DNA from: Nitrospira sp.
Lineage (GTDB): Bacteria; Nitrospirota; Nitrospiria; Nitrospirales; Nitrospiraceae
Assembly: GCA_013140455.1 (NCBI GenBank)
Contig: JABFSU010000037.1
Span: 62,001-126,000 of the forward strand
DNA length: 64,000 nt
Reading direction: 5' to 3'
Numbering within the stretch: the first letter of the stretch is position 1; each line of letters opens with the position of its first letter. The position numbers and the translations under genes were made by a program. The notes under the pieces are model-generated. The model saw nothing but the letters and a program-made list of their open reading frames with translations. It was not told where the DNA came from and made no database searches. Positions 44,725 through 53,103 of the stretch are shown here, in pieces.

Positions 44725-45084
44725 CTAGCGCTGCTGCTTGATGGTCTGAAGTCGCTCGACCATCAGGTCCCATACAAACCCGTGGAGCCGCAGATTGGCG
44801 GCACGCTCTAGCTTGTTGAACTGCACTCCAATCCGTCGCTCATCGATCCACCGCACTTCCGCTTCTTCAATCGGGAGTGACTCCTTCTGATCCGGCAAAA
44901 TCAGCCGGAGCAAGAGGTTTGTTGCATGGGGCGGGACCATCGCGCATTCGATCGTGCAGCCGAGCACCGACAGATTCGTGAGCGTGCCCTCGCCGATCGC
45001 GGAGGTGCCGGCAAACATCACAGGATAGGCCGTCGGTAGGGGCAAGCGGTAATGCGCGCGCTGATAGGGTTTCGTCTGTTCCAT
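44725..45084 (-). CDS. PilZ domain protein
   Basis: A 119-aa protein with the boxes RAHYR (RxxxR) and TNLSVLGCTIE (NxSxxG), then EVRWIDERRIGVQF. It is a single domain with a short helical tail (VWDLMVERLQTIKQQR). It lies on the opposite strand, inside the glycan locus, downstream of another PilZ gene. Its position suggests c-di-GMP control of the glycan machinery, but the contact is not shown by the sequence. Confidence 0.85.
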   Translation of the reverse strand: MEQTKPYQRAHYRLPLPTAYPVMFAGTSAIGEGTLTNLSVLGCTIECAMVPPHATNLLLRLILPDQKESLPIEEAEVRWIDERRIGVQFNKLERAANLRLHGFVWDLMVERLQTIKQQR

Positions 45085-45172
45085 GGCAGGTGGCAGTGTA
45101 GCGTGGAGAGAGACGGCAAAAGTATCCCTCCTAGGAGGGGCTGCAAACGCCAGCAGGGGGAAATCGGCGCGG

Positions 45173-45496
45173 TTAGTGGCTGTTGTGGGTGGTCACGCTT
45201 TGCCGACCCAGAAAATCCATCAAGCGCCGATGATGCTCGGGTGTGATGTCGATAAGGCGGCCACCGGCGTGCCTACCTGCGGCATGGGTCAGCTTGAGGG
45301 CGCAGTGAATCCGGCTTTCGGCTTCAAGCTGACACTCGATCTCGATCCGGTCTCCGGCCAGCAGCGGGAGATCGGCAGAAATCTGGAGGCCTTGCGAGGT
45401 GAGATCTACGAGGGTGCAGAGGCTGGTGGCTCCGTTGCGATGCATGAGGCCTCGCCGGTTGACGGGGATGCGAAAGTGGTGGCGTGGATCAGACAT
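45173..45496 (-). CDS. PilZ domain protein
   Basis: A 107-aa protein with the RxxxR box RHHFR at its very N-terminus. The second motif is VDLTSQGLQI, with Thr in place of the usual Ser. The rest is a typical barrel (IEIECQLEAES, LKLTHAAGRHAGGRLIDI). The start at 45496 follows GAGAGG. A longer frame to 45598 lies in the region of the small upstream gene. It is preceded by the 46-codon ORF 31 bases away and probably shares its transcript. Confidence 0.8.
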   Translation of the reverse strand: MSDPRHHFRIPVNRRGLMHRNGATSLCTLVDLTSQGLQISADLPLLAGDRIEIECQLEAESRIHCALKLTHAAGRHAGGRLIDITPEHHRRLMDFLGRQSVTTHNSH

Positions 45497-45527
45497 GGAC
45501 GGCCTCTCATTCGTGATTATGCAGGTC

Positions 45528-45668
45528 CTACTCGGGAATGCTGAGTGTGAGGCGGCGGACGCGAGAAGGTGTCCGACGGTCATTTCGAATGTGCTCAAGT
45601 GTCAGTGCGCCGGCCAGCAGGGGGAGGATGAGGAGTGTCGAGAGCATGATCACTATCTGAACTGACAT
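45528..45668 (-). CDS. 46-residue membrane micro-protein
   Basis: A short frame with a strong ribosome site (AAAGGAGT, five bases from the ATG). Its product begins MSVQIVIMLSTLLILPLLAG, one hydrophobic helix, and ends in an Arg-rich tail (RNDRRTPSRVRRL), so it is a likely single-span membrane peptide. It lies immediately upstream of the 45173-45496 PilZ gene on the same strand. No family is recognised. The good initiation context is the main support. Confidence 0.55.
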   Translation of the reverse strand: MSVQIVIMLSTLLILPLLAGALTLEHIRNDRRTPSRVRRLTLSIPE

Positions 45669-46053
45669 GTGGGACTCCTTTCAATGAGATGCCGATGTCT
45701 GCCTTAGTGCAAGGTGAAGACCAAGATACTCAGTCTGAATACTCAGTCTGAGTACACAGCCGGAGGATGTTGGGCTTTGCTCATGATTTAAGGTGTGCGA
45801 TCTCAAGCCTGGGTTGTGGCATGAGCGCGACGGCGCCGGGCCTATAGGAAAAGGGCGGCAAAACGGCGTCCTGCAGCAGGAATTTCCTCCACCTTTCGAG
45901 GGGGGAGCGTAGTCATCCCCTCATAATGTGGGTTGTGGTCCTGCGCCGGTCTCCGTAGGATGAAGGCACGGATTGCGGCCTTCGTGCGGTCCCGTCACGG
46001 AGGCATGTTGTGACCACGACGATGTGTGATGGACCGTCAGAGCGTCGAGGGAT
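45669..46053. other. Divergent intergenic region
   Basis: This 385-base gap separates the minus-strand PilZ group from the plus-strand second half of the glycan locus. It holds the palindromic repeats listed separately (45726-45754). I see no gene. It should contain promoters for both directions; no clear -35/-10 pair stands out. Confidence 0.5.
45726..45754. promoter_or_regulatory. Tandem operator-like palindromes
   Basis: Two adjoining copies of ATACTCAGTCTGA (45726-45738 and 45739-45751). The second extends to the 15-bp palindrome TACTCAGTCTGAGTA (45740-45754). This looks like a dimeric-regulator site with an imperfect neighbour. It is 58 bases upstream of the micro-protein/PilZ transcript and about 300 upstream of the next glycosyltransferase. 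Confidence 0.5.
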
Positions 46054-47295
46054 ATGAAGATTCTTCTCATCAATGATTATGGATCGCCGATCGGCGGGGC
46101 AGAGGTCCTGACGTTTGCGCTGCGAGACGAGTTGCGGAGACTGGGACACGACGTGCGGCTGTTCGCCAGCTCCGCCGGCGCCTCGCCGGCCTCACCGGAG
46201 GCCGACTACCTCTGTTACGGTACGCTCTCCCGGTTCCGGACGCTGTTGCAGACGCTGAATCCGTGGGCCTTTGTCCGATTGCGCCGCGTGTTGCAAGAGT
46301 TTCAGCCGGACGTCGTGCATGTCCGAATGTTTTTCACACAACTCTCTCCGCTGATCCTTCCGCTCCTTCGTCGGGTTCCCGCCCTCTATCATGTGGTGTG
46401 GTATCGGCCTGTCTGTCAGACGGGCACAAAACTCTTGCCGACGGGATCGCCTTGTCAGAACCCTGCCGGACTCGCCTGTTACCGGAACGCCTGTGTGCCA
46501 TTACGGGACTGGCTCCCTTTGCAATTTCAAATGTGGCTCTGGAGAACGTGGCGCCATGTCTTTAGACGAATCGTCGCGAATAGTCGCGCGGTGCAAGAAT
46601 GCCTGATCGCCGACGGGATCGAACCGGTTGAGGTGATTCACAATGGGGTGGCGGTTGAATCTCTCACCCGAGCGTTGTCCTCCAAGCCCGTTGTCGTGTT
46701 TGCCGGTCGATTGGTTCCCGAGAAGGGCGTCGACGTGTTGCTCCGTGCATTTGCCATAGTCGCACGCGATCTTCCTGAGGCCCGACTCATCCTCGCTGGC
46801 GACGGGCCTGAACGCGCCCCGCTCGCAGCGTTGGCTGAGAGGTTGGAAATAGCCGCGCAGGTGACGTTTCTCGGTCATCTTTCCAAAGGAGACATGGAGC
46901 GCAAGTTTGCCCAGGCATGGGTGCAGGCGGTGCCGTCTCGATGGGCAGAGCCGTTCGGGTTGGTGGCCGTTGAAGCCATGATGCGAGGAACCGCGGTCGT
47001 CGCCAGTTCGACGGGCGGGTTAGGCGAGATTGTGCAAGACGGAGCCACGGGGTTTTTGGTTCCGCCGAACGATCCGCACGCGTTGGCTGAGAAACTGAAA
47101 GAAATACTGAGTGATCGAGCAAAGGCGGAAGCGATGGGAAAGTCGGGACGGGATCTTGCCGTGGCACGGTTTAGTTTGACTCGTCAATGCGAGCAATTCG
47201 TGTCCATATATCAGCAGATGGCGTCTGGAACGCCGGTCGCCGTTTCTGCCAAGGTGGGAACGACGCTGCCGACGTTGAGGAGAAGGGGGATATGA
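46054..47295 (+). CDS. Glycosyltransferase family 4
   Basis: A 413-aa GT-B enzyme. Blocks: NDYGSPIGGAEVLTFALRDEL, VVFAGRLVPEKGVDVLLRAF, and the donor loop WAEPFGLVAVEAMMRGTAVV with both glutamates. Three or four Cys in the middle (VCQTG, CQNPAGLACYRNAC) resemble the Cys-rich insert of the 36834-38051 enzyme. GAGGG ribosome site. Its stop overlaps the next start as ATGA. It opens the second half of the glycan locus. Confidence 0.88.
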   Translation: MKILLINDYGSPIGGAEVLTFALRDELRRLGHDVRLFASSAGASPASPEADYLCYGTLSRFRTLLQTLNPWAFVRLRRVLQEFQPDVVHVRMFFTQLSPLILPLLRRVPALYHVVWYRPVCQTGTKLLPTGSPCQNPAGLACYRNACVPLRDWLPLQFQMWLWRTWRHVFRRIVANSRAVQECLIADGIEPVEVIHNGVAVESLTRALSSKPVVVFAGRLVPEKGVDVLLRAFAIVARDLPEARLILAGDGPERAPLAALAERLEIAAQVTFLGHLSKGDMERKFAQAWVQAVPSRWAEPFGLVAVEAMMRGTAVVASSTGGLGEIVQDGATGFLVPPNDPHALAEKLKEILSDRAKAEAMGKSGRDLAVARFSLTRQCEQFVSIYQQMASGTPVAVSAKVGTTLPTLRRRGI

Positions 47296-48293
47296 GCGCA
47301 CCACCGCGAGATAAACCGGTCGTCTCCATTATTGTGGAGGGGTATAACGAATCCCGAGAGCTTGGGGAAGCGGTCAACACGATTGAGGCGTTACGACGGC
47401 AAGATTTTCCTCTCGAACAGGTTGAGATCATCTTGATGGGAAGCGCCGTCCAGGTGAAAGCATGGAATGCCCTCTATGCGCAGAACACGCCGTTTTGGAG
47501 AATTCACGCTGTCGAAGCCGAGGGGCTTTCGTATTTGCAACTCAAGAACCGCGGGGCGCAGTTTGCGTCCGCAGAGATTCTCGCCTTTACCGACTCCGAC
47601 GTGTATCCGCACCGAACCTGGCTGTCGTCGTTGGTGGAAGGGATCCGCGGGGGCGGCGATGTATCGATCGGTCTCAGTCTATTTAAGAGTGCCACGAGTT
47701 GGGAATGGAACCGTGCCACCCGATTGGCTGCGGCGTCGATCACGTGGGGTTGGGTGGTCGGCAAAGCCATCGATCCTCAGCGCAGCCTGCCGATGCCTGT
47801 CGGATTTATGGACCACAATTTCGGCCTCCGCATCGAGACCTTCCGCCGGCACCAGTACAATACGAAATTTGGCCGGCTGTGCGGCGCACCCCTGCTCACG
47901 CAGTCGTTCCTGGATGGCGGGGAGAGACTTGTGCTCCAGCCGCATCAAAGGGTCACGCATTATTTCTCGTGGTTCTATTGGTTGAAGTGCCTGCACTTTC
48001 GGTACGGGTATGAGGTCTTCATGCTGCGGCGCATGAACGATCACTATCCGGATCAATGGATTGCGCGAACGAAGTTTCTAGAACCTGTGATCACCATGAT
48101 GTGGCATATCCTGTTGGACGTTCCCCGGTGGTTCAGGGTCAGCCGGTTGCTGGACGTTCACCCGCTTCGACGGGTCATGCTGCTGCCTCTGGTCGTTGCC
48201 ATGTCCTGTGCGGCGCGTACGGCGGAAATGGCAGGGATGTATTGCACGATGGTATCTCCAGAAGCCATGCGGCGGTGGGCGGAGTCAGTCTGA
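47292..48293 (+). CDS. Glycosyltransferase family 2
   Basis: A 333-aa GT-A enzyme with VSIIVEGYNESRELGEAV and a DSD motif in LAFTDSDVYPHRTW. The later FMDHNFGLRIETFRRHQY block is atypical: where many GT2s have an ED pair this one has NF. Several hydrophobic stretches lie near the C-terminus. The start overlaps the previous GT4 stop as ATGA; a longer frame lies wholly inside that gene. Confidence 0.8.
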   Translation: MSAPPRDKPVVSIIVEGYNESRELGEAVNTIEALRRQDFPLEQVEIILMGSAVQVKAWNALYAQNTPFWRIHAVEAEGLSYLQLKNRGAQFASAEILAFTDSDVYPHRTWLSSLVEGIRGGGDVSIGLSLFKSATSWEWNRATRLAAASITWGWVVGKAIDPQRSLPMPVGFMDHNFGLRIETFRRHQYNTKFGRLCGAPLLTQSFLDGGERLVLQPHQRVTHYFSWFYWLKCLHFRYGYEVFMLRRMNDHYPDQWIARTKFLEPVITMMWHILLDVPRWFRVSRLLDVHPLRRVMLLPLVVAMSCAARTAEMAGMYCTMVSPEAMRRWAESV

Positions 48294-48340
48294 CAACGCA
48301 TAGACGTTGAGCGGACAGGGTAAAGGGAAGAGATACTGAG

Positions 48341-49336
48341 ATGACCATCCTCGTTACTGGGGCGACAGGGTTCATCGGCCGCCATCTGGTTGAGCGGCTG
48401 ATTACGACGGGAGCGCATGTGAAGGCATTGGTGCGGCCGGCTGCGCAGGCCGCGTGGCTCGATGCTCTCGGTGCCGAGATCGTGCGAGGCGACATCGGTG
48501 ACGCGGATGCCGTAGAGCGAGCTGCGGATAAGTGCAGGGTCGTGTTTCATTTGGCTGCGACAACCGAGTCCGCCGGGCTGTTGTCGAGGCGCGATGTGCA
48601 GGTGGCGAATATTCAGGGGGCTGAGAATGTGACGCGTGCGGCTCTGCGGGCGGATATTGAACGATTGGTGTTCTGCAGCAGCGTAGCCGTGTACGGACGC
48701 ATTGCCAGACATCGGCTGATCGATGAGACCACAGAGACCGATCCGGATTCTCCCTACGGCGAGTCTAAGGTGCTCGGTGAGCAAGTCGTCCTGTCTGCTC
48801 GGCAGCGTCACAGCTTGCCGGTCGTCGTGGCCCGTATATCGACGGTATGGGGTCCGGGAACGACAAGCTGGTTGGGCCTGTTTCAAAGTATCGCGGCAGG
48901 GCATTTTCGTCTGATCGGCAAGGGGACCAACTATCATCATATTGCCGATGTCTCCGATGTCGTCGAAGGGTTGCTTCTTTGCGGTGCTGTGAATGGAGTA
49001 GAGGGACGGACCTACAATCTCGCAGGAAGCGAGTCGGTGCAACTGAAAAGGCTGGTTGAAATGATCGGGGAGGAAGTGGGAACGGCAGGTTTCCCGGCAA
49101 ACCTTCCGGCCGCTCCGTTGCATGTGTACAGGGCCCTCGACAGGATGGCCGTCGCCTTGATCGGACGCAAACTGCCCCGCGCCGACCGTCTTGCGCTGTT
49201 CATTGGCGATAGGACGTTTGATATATCTCGAGCGCGGCAGGAGCTTGGTTATGTTCCGAGGATCGTCGTGAAGGACACGATTCATCGCATGGCTGAGTGG
49301 TTTCGAACGCAGGGTCATCTTCCTCGGCTTGGCTGA
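48341..49336 (+). CDS. NAD-dependent epimerase/dehydratase (SDR), copy 1
   Basis: A 331-aa extended SDR. The NAD-binding GATGFIG (7-13) and the catalytic Tyr139-x3-Lys143 (YGESK) with Ser113/114 nearby are intact. It resembles nucleotide-sugar 4-epimerases or reductases of the NAD(P)H-steroid-dehydrogenase-like type. Copy 2 at 50504-51484 has the same opening, the same SPYG(E/Q)SK block and the same RLPRADR-like end. A Gfo/Idh gene lies between them. Substrate unknown. Confidence 0.84.
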   Translation: MTILVTGATGFIGRHLVERLITTGAHVKALVRPAAQAAWLDALGAEIVRGDIGDADAVERAADKCRVVFHLAATTESAGLLSRRDVQVANIQGAENVTRAALRADIERLVFCSSVAVYGRIARHRLIDETTETDPDSPYGESKVLGEQVVLSARQRHSLPVVVARISTVWGPGTTSWLGLFQSIAAGHFRLIGKGTNYHHIADVSDVVEGLLLCGAVNGVEGRTYNLAGSESVQLKRLVEMIGEEVGTAGFPANLPAAPLHVYRALDRMAVALIGRKLPRADRLALFIGDRTFDISRARQELGYVPRIVVKDTIHRMAEWFRTQGHLPRLG

Positions 49337-49366
49337 GGGCTGCGCCATAGGGCAGGAGCGTGAATC

Positions 49367-50446
49367 ATGAACACGAGGAATAGCCCGGTGAAGCTGGGAA
49401 TTATCGGTTGCGGTTGGGTGACAGAGACGTTGCACCTGCCGGCTCTCCGTGGAGTAAAGAACGCGGAAGTCGTCGCGGTATCCGACGGAGACCCCGAGCG
49501 GTTGAAGCGGGTCGGAGATCTCTTTCAGATTCGACGGCAGCATGCCGACTCGCGTGCGATTCTTGACGATCCCGCGATAGAGGCGGTCGGAGTCTGGCTG
49601 CCGGCCGACCGTCAGGTCGAGGTGGCACAGGCCGTCCTCGCCGCAGGAAAGCATCTGTTCATCGACAAGCCTCTGGTGTTCGACCTGAAGGTCTGGGACA
49701 GGATGATCGAGCAAGCCGCGCAGGCCGACCGGCACATCATGGTGGTGGGATTGCCGCGCCGCTGGCATCGTCTCATCGGCCGCGCGCGAGAAGTGCTTCG
49801 GCAGGGGAGCCTAGGAAAGATTGAGCTGATCCGTACAGTCTTGAGCGGCAGGAATCCGGAGCGTCGGAGTTTTCACGAAGAAGGCGACCGTCATGCGGTG
49901 AAGGGAATTCTCTACCAGTTTGGTGTGCACCACTTCGATGTGTTGCACGCGTTACTCCGAAGTGACGTCAATGAAATCCTTGCCGCGAGCAACGCCGACG
50001 AATCGACGGTGATTGTGACCGCACGATTAGCTAACGGCGCGCTTGCTTCTTCCACCTTCTCGGAAGGCGAGAGCAGGAACGATGAGATCGAGATTTATGG
50101 GCAGACCGGCCGTCTGAAAGTTTCCTGTTACCGCTTCGATGGCTTCGAGTATTTCCCGCCGGAAGTCCATCCTGGGGATATGAAAACTCGTCTGCACCTC
50201 GCTGCCCAGACGTTGAAGGAATTGCCTCAAGGGCTGTTGCGGATGCGCCAAGGCGGTGATTTCATCGATTCCTATCGAGTGGGATGGCAGCATTGCATGG
50301 ACGCAATCCGTCACGGTACGAGACCGGACTGCACGTTGGAGGAGGGCCGGCGCGCCCTGCAGGTAGTGCTTGCCGCCAAGGAGTCATTGGCTCTCGGGCG
50401 ACCGGTGAACGTCGGTCAGCAGTCTCACGACCGTATCGTATCGTGA
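49367..50446 (+). CDS. Gfo/Idh/MocA oxidoreductase, copy 2
   Basis: A 359-aa NAD(P)-dependent oxidoreductase with LGIIGCGWVTETLHLPAL and the catalytic-lysine block GKHLFIDKPLVF, where the usual EKP is DKP. The active-site segment is YQFGVHHFDVLHALL. It shares the GCGW nucleotide fold start with the 31632-32699 enzyme. The strong ribosome site is CAGGAG. It is sandwiched between two paralogous SDR genes, suggesting a multi-step sugar modification. Confidence 0.85.
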   Translation: MNTRNSPVKLGIIGCGWVTETLHLPALRGVKNAEVVAVSDGDPERLKRVGDLFQIRRQHADSRAILDDPAIEAVGVWLPADRQVEVAQAVLAAGKHLFIDKPLVFDLKVWDRMIEQAAQADRHIMVVGLPRRWHRLIGRAREVLRQGSLGKIELIRTVLSGRNPERRSFHEEGDRHAVKGILYQFGVHHFDVLHALLRSDVNEILAASNADESTVIVTARLANGALASSTFSEGESRNDEIEIYGQTGRLKVSCYRFDGFEYFPPEVHPGDMKTRLHLAAQTLKELPQGLLRMRQGGDFIDSYRVGWQHCMDAIRHGTRPDCTLEEGRRALQVVLAAKESLALGRPVNVGQQSHDRIVS

Positions 50447-50503
50447 GCGTCGAAGGGGAACTCATACATTGACTCAGTGCACTCGGGAGAAGGAGAGCAT
50501 GGG

Positions 50504-51484
50504 ATGACCGTTCTCGTTACTGGTGCCACGGGTTTCATCGGTCGCCATCTCATAGAGCGGTTGACCGCCGAGAAGGTTCACGTTCGCGTCCTCGCCTTGC
50601 CTGAAGAGGATACGTCTGCCCTCGGCCACCGTGGAGTCGAGATTGTTCGCGGGGATGTACTCGATTACCAAAGCGTGCAACAAGCCGCCTCGAATTGCCA
50701 ACGGATCTTTCATCTTGCAGCAAGAACTGAAGCCTCCGGACCGTCCAAAAAAGATTTAGAAGAGGTCAATGTTCAAGGAACCGCGAACGTGGCGCGAGCC
50801 GCCCTGTTTGCCGGAGCCGGTCGGCTCGTCTTCTGCACCAGTGGAGCGGTCTTTGGCCGTGCGATCAAGAACCGTTCGATCAGTGAAGCCACCGTGCCTA
50901 TTCCGGATTCACCTTATGGCCAATCTAAATTCGCGGCCGAACAGGTTCTTCTGTCTTACCACCAGCGCAACGGCTTGCCTGTCGTGCTGGCACGGACTTC
51001 TGCCGTACTGGGCCCGGGAGCCATGAGCTGGTTGAACTTGTTTAGAACCATTGCGGCCGGACAGTTCCGCTTGATCGGCGATGGCCATAACCATCACCAC
51101 GTCGCAGATATCGGGGATATCGTGGACGGCTTGGTTCTCTGTGGATCTGTCACCGGTATTGAAGGACGAACGTATATCCTTGCCGGGGCGGAATCCGTAC
51201 GTCTGCGGGATCTCGTCCACACAATTGGGGAGGCGGTTGGAGCGCCTGAATTGCCGGCTAATCTTCCGGCAGGGCCATTCCGACTGTACGAGACCGCGAG
51301 CCGTTATCTGTATGCATGGATCGGTTGCCGGCTTCCGCGTGCGGACCGTATCGACCTCTATCTCGGAGACCGGGCGTTCGACCTTTCCCAAAGCCGCCGC
51401 GAACTCGGCTACAGCCCGAAGGTAAATACAAAAGAGGCGGTGCATCGTACGGCTGCGTGGTTCAAGGAACATGGCTGTATTTAG
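50504..51484 (+). CDS. NAD-dependent epimerase/dehydratase (SDR), copy 2
   Basis: A 326-aa extended SDR, paralogue of 48341-49336. GATGFIG (7-13) binds NAD, and Tyr138-x3-Lys142 (YGQSK) is the catalytic pair. The YILAGAESVRLRDLVHTIGEAVG region matches copy 1 at the same position. The ATG at 50504 begins the consensus; an ATG at 50477 would add nine residues. The start of the following gene is 20 bases past the stop. Confidence 0.84.
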   Translation: MTVLVTGATGFIGRHLIERLTAEKVHVRVLALPEEDTSALGHRGVEIVRGDVLDYQSVQQAASNCQRIFHLAARTEASGPSKKDLEEVNVQGTANVARAALFAGAGRLVFCTSGAVFGRAIKNRSISEATVPIPDSPYGQSKFAAEQVLLSYHQRNGLPVVLARTSAVLGPGAMSWLNLFRTIAAGQFRLIGDGHNHHHVADIGDIVDGLVLCGSVTGIEGRTYILAGAESVRLRDLVHTIGEAVGAPELPANLPAGPFRLYETASRYLYAWIGCRLPRADRIDLYLGDRAFDLSQSRRELGYSPKVNTKEAVHRTAAWFKEHGCI

Positions 51485-51504
51485 ATTTTCCGAAAGATCA
51501 TCAT

Positions 51505-53097
51505 ATGGCTAAGGATAAAAACACTCCGCCGCTGGTTGTATTTGGGCTGGATGGGGGCGATGCCGGATTCATCCGGCAGTGGGCTCAAGAAGGATATTTG
51601 CCGACTCTCGCGTCAATCATGCAACGGGGTTGCAGCGGGCACATCGGCGGTCCGGAGCTGATGTCTACGCAAGGCGCCTGGCTGTCCCTCTTCAGCGGCG
51701 TCTCGCGGAGCGAGCACGGGTATTATTTTAACCGTCAGTTGATGCCCGGGACATATGATCTTCGAAATGTGACCGCGCGCGATGCTCACGCCTTGCCGTT
51801 CTGGTCTCATTTGCGGGGCGGATCGAAAAAGGTCGCGATTATTGATGCACCCGAGGCGGAACTCCTTCCCGGCCTGTCAGGTCTTCAACTTGCCAATTGG
51901 GCGGTCCAACAGCAGTACAACACGGCGATCGTTCCTCCGTCTGCCGAACCTGCAAGTCTGTTGAGCGATATTCGCCGCCACGTCGGCCCGCCAATCCACA
52001 TCGAGGTGTTCAATCCCGATAGCTCTTTCCACGAGGATGCGGCCGCATACCGTCTCATACTCAAGCGTATAGAGGAGAAAGGTGCACTGTGCCGCCGCGT
52101 TCTGGCGCAGGATCGATATGATTTGGCGGTGACTACGTTTGTGGAGGCACACACGGCGGCCCATCGGCTCTGGGACTATCGCCCCGGAGGGAGTCGACAC
52201 ACCGAAGAGATGAGCGAAAAGAGCGGCTTGGGCACGGCCATTCGAGATGTCTATCAAGCCATCGACCGTGAACTGGGTTTGCTGTTGAGACAATTGCCCG
52301 AGGAGACTAATATTTTCATCATTTCACTTTTCGGGATGAAGGATCTCTATCCCACAACAGGCCTGATCGAGGCGTTTTGCCGGCAACTGGAGTATCAGGT
52401 TCCCTCACAGGGAGCGCTCCGCAGCCATCTGAACCCGCTCACGCTGGTGCGCCGGACCATCCGACCGGACCTACGTGCGCGGATAAGCCGGATACTTCCT
52501 CGACGCTGGCAGATGCGGTTTGAGACCGACCGATTCAGGGATGAGACAAATTGGGCTAAGACCAAGGCGTTCTCCATCCCGGCCCTCAATACCAGCTTCG
52601 TGCGTGTGAATCTTCGCGGGCGCGAACCGCAGGGCATTGTCGAGCCGGGCTCTGAGTACGAATGCCTTCTAAACCAGATCGAGGCCGACCTCAAACAGTT
52701 GGTGGATGTGCGCAGCGGCACACCGGCTGTGGAGCGAGTGATCAGAACAGCCGAGGCCTTTCGTTGCGGCCCCCACTCGGTCCTTCCTGATCTGTCCGTT
52801 GAGTGGAAGAGCACCCCGTACTTTATGGACCGAGTGAAGCACCCGAAGGTCGAGCTTGTTCAGGTCAGGCCTCAATATAATCGGAGCAGTTATCATACAT
52901 TCGGCGGTTTCGTCGCGGCCGCCGGTCCTTCCATCCGGGCGGGCGGTGACTGTGGTGAAGTGTCACCGTTGGATTTCGCCCCGGTGTTTCTCTCGCTCAT
53001 GGATGAGCCATTTCTCCGGCGATCGACTGAGCGGTTGATGAATCAGATGATCCACCAGCCGGCACATACAACCAGAACGTCGGCAATGGCCGGTTGA
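51505..53097 (+). CDS. Alkaline-phosphatase-superfamily protein with altered metal site
   Basis: A 530-aa protein of the type-I phosphodiesterase/nucleotide pyrophosphatase group. The first metal-binding Asp is in FGLDGGD (Asp16). The nucleophile position is Thr55 in STQGAW, with the GVSRSEHGYYF block after it. A later metal-type block is FVEAHTAAH (His216, His220). The second metal motif, normally S(D/x)HGM, reads SLFGM (274-278), with Phe where a His ligand is expected. It may hydrolyse or transfer a phospho-group on the glycan, or be a degenerate relative. No signal peptide. The ribosome site is weak (GAAAG). Confidence 0.7.
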   Translation: MAKDKNTPPLVVFGLDGGDAGFIRQWAQEGYLPTLASIMQRGCSGHIGGPELMSTQGAWLSLFSGVSRSEHGYYFNRQLMPGTYDLRNVTARDAHALPFWSHLRGGSKKVAIIDAPEAELLPGLSGLQLANWAVQQQYNTAIVPPSAEPASLLSDIRRHVGPPIHIEVFNPDSSFHEDAAAYRLILKRIEEKGALCRRVLAQDRYDLAVTTFVEAHTAAHRLWDYRPGGSRHTEEMSEKSGLGTAIRDVYQAIDRELGLLLRQLPEETNIFIISLFGMKDLYPTTGLIEAFCRQLEYQVPSQGALRSHLNPLTLVRRTIRPDLRARISRILPRRWQMRFETDRFRDETNWAKTKAFSIPALNTSFVRVNLRGREPQGIVEPGSEYECLLNQIEADLKQLVDVRSGTPAVERVIRTAEAFRCGPHSVLPDLSVEWKSTPYFMDRVKHPKVELVQVRPQYNRSSYHTFGGFVAAAGPSIRAGGDCGEVSPLDFAPVFLSLMDEPFLRRSTERLMNQMIHQPAHTTRTSAMAG

Positions 53098-53103
53098 GAG
53101 TGT

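Noticed and set aside
45726-45754. Tandem repeat as a CRISPR fragment
   Set aside because: Only two adjoining copies with no spacers and no cas genes; a palindromic operator explains it better.
48158-49768. 536-residue minus-strand frame opposite the SDR and Gfo/Idh genes
   Set aside because: The plus-strand genes have clear catalytic motifs; the opposite product is Arg/His/Gln-rich without any.
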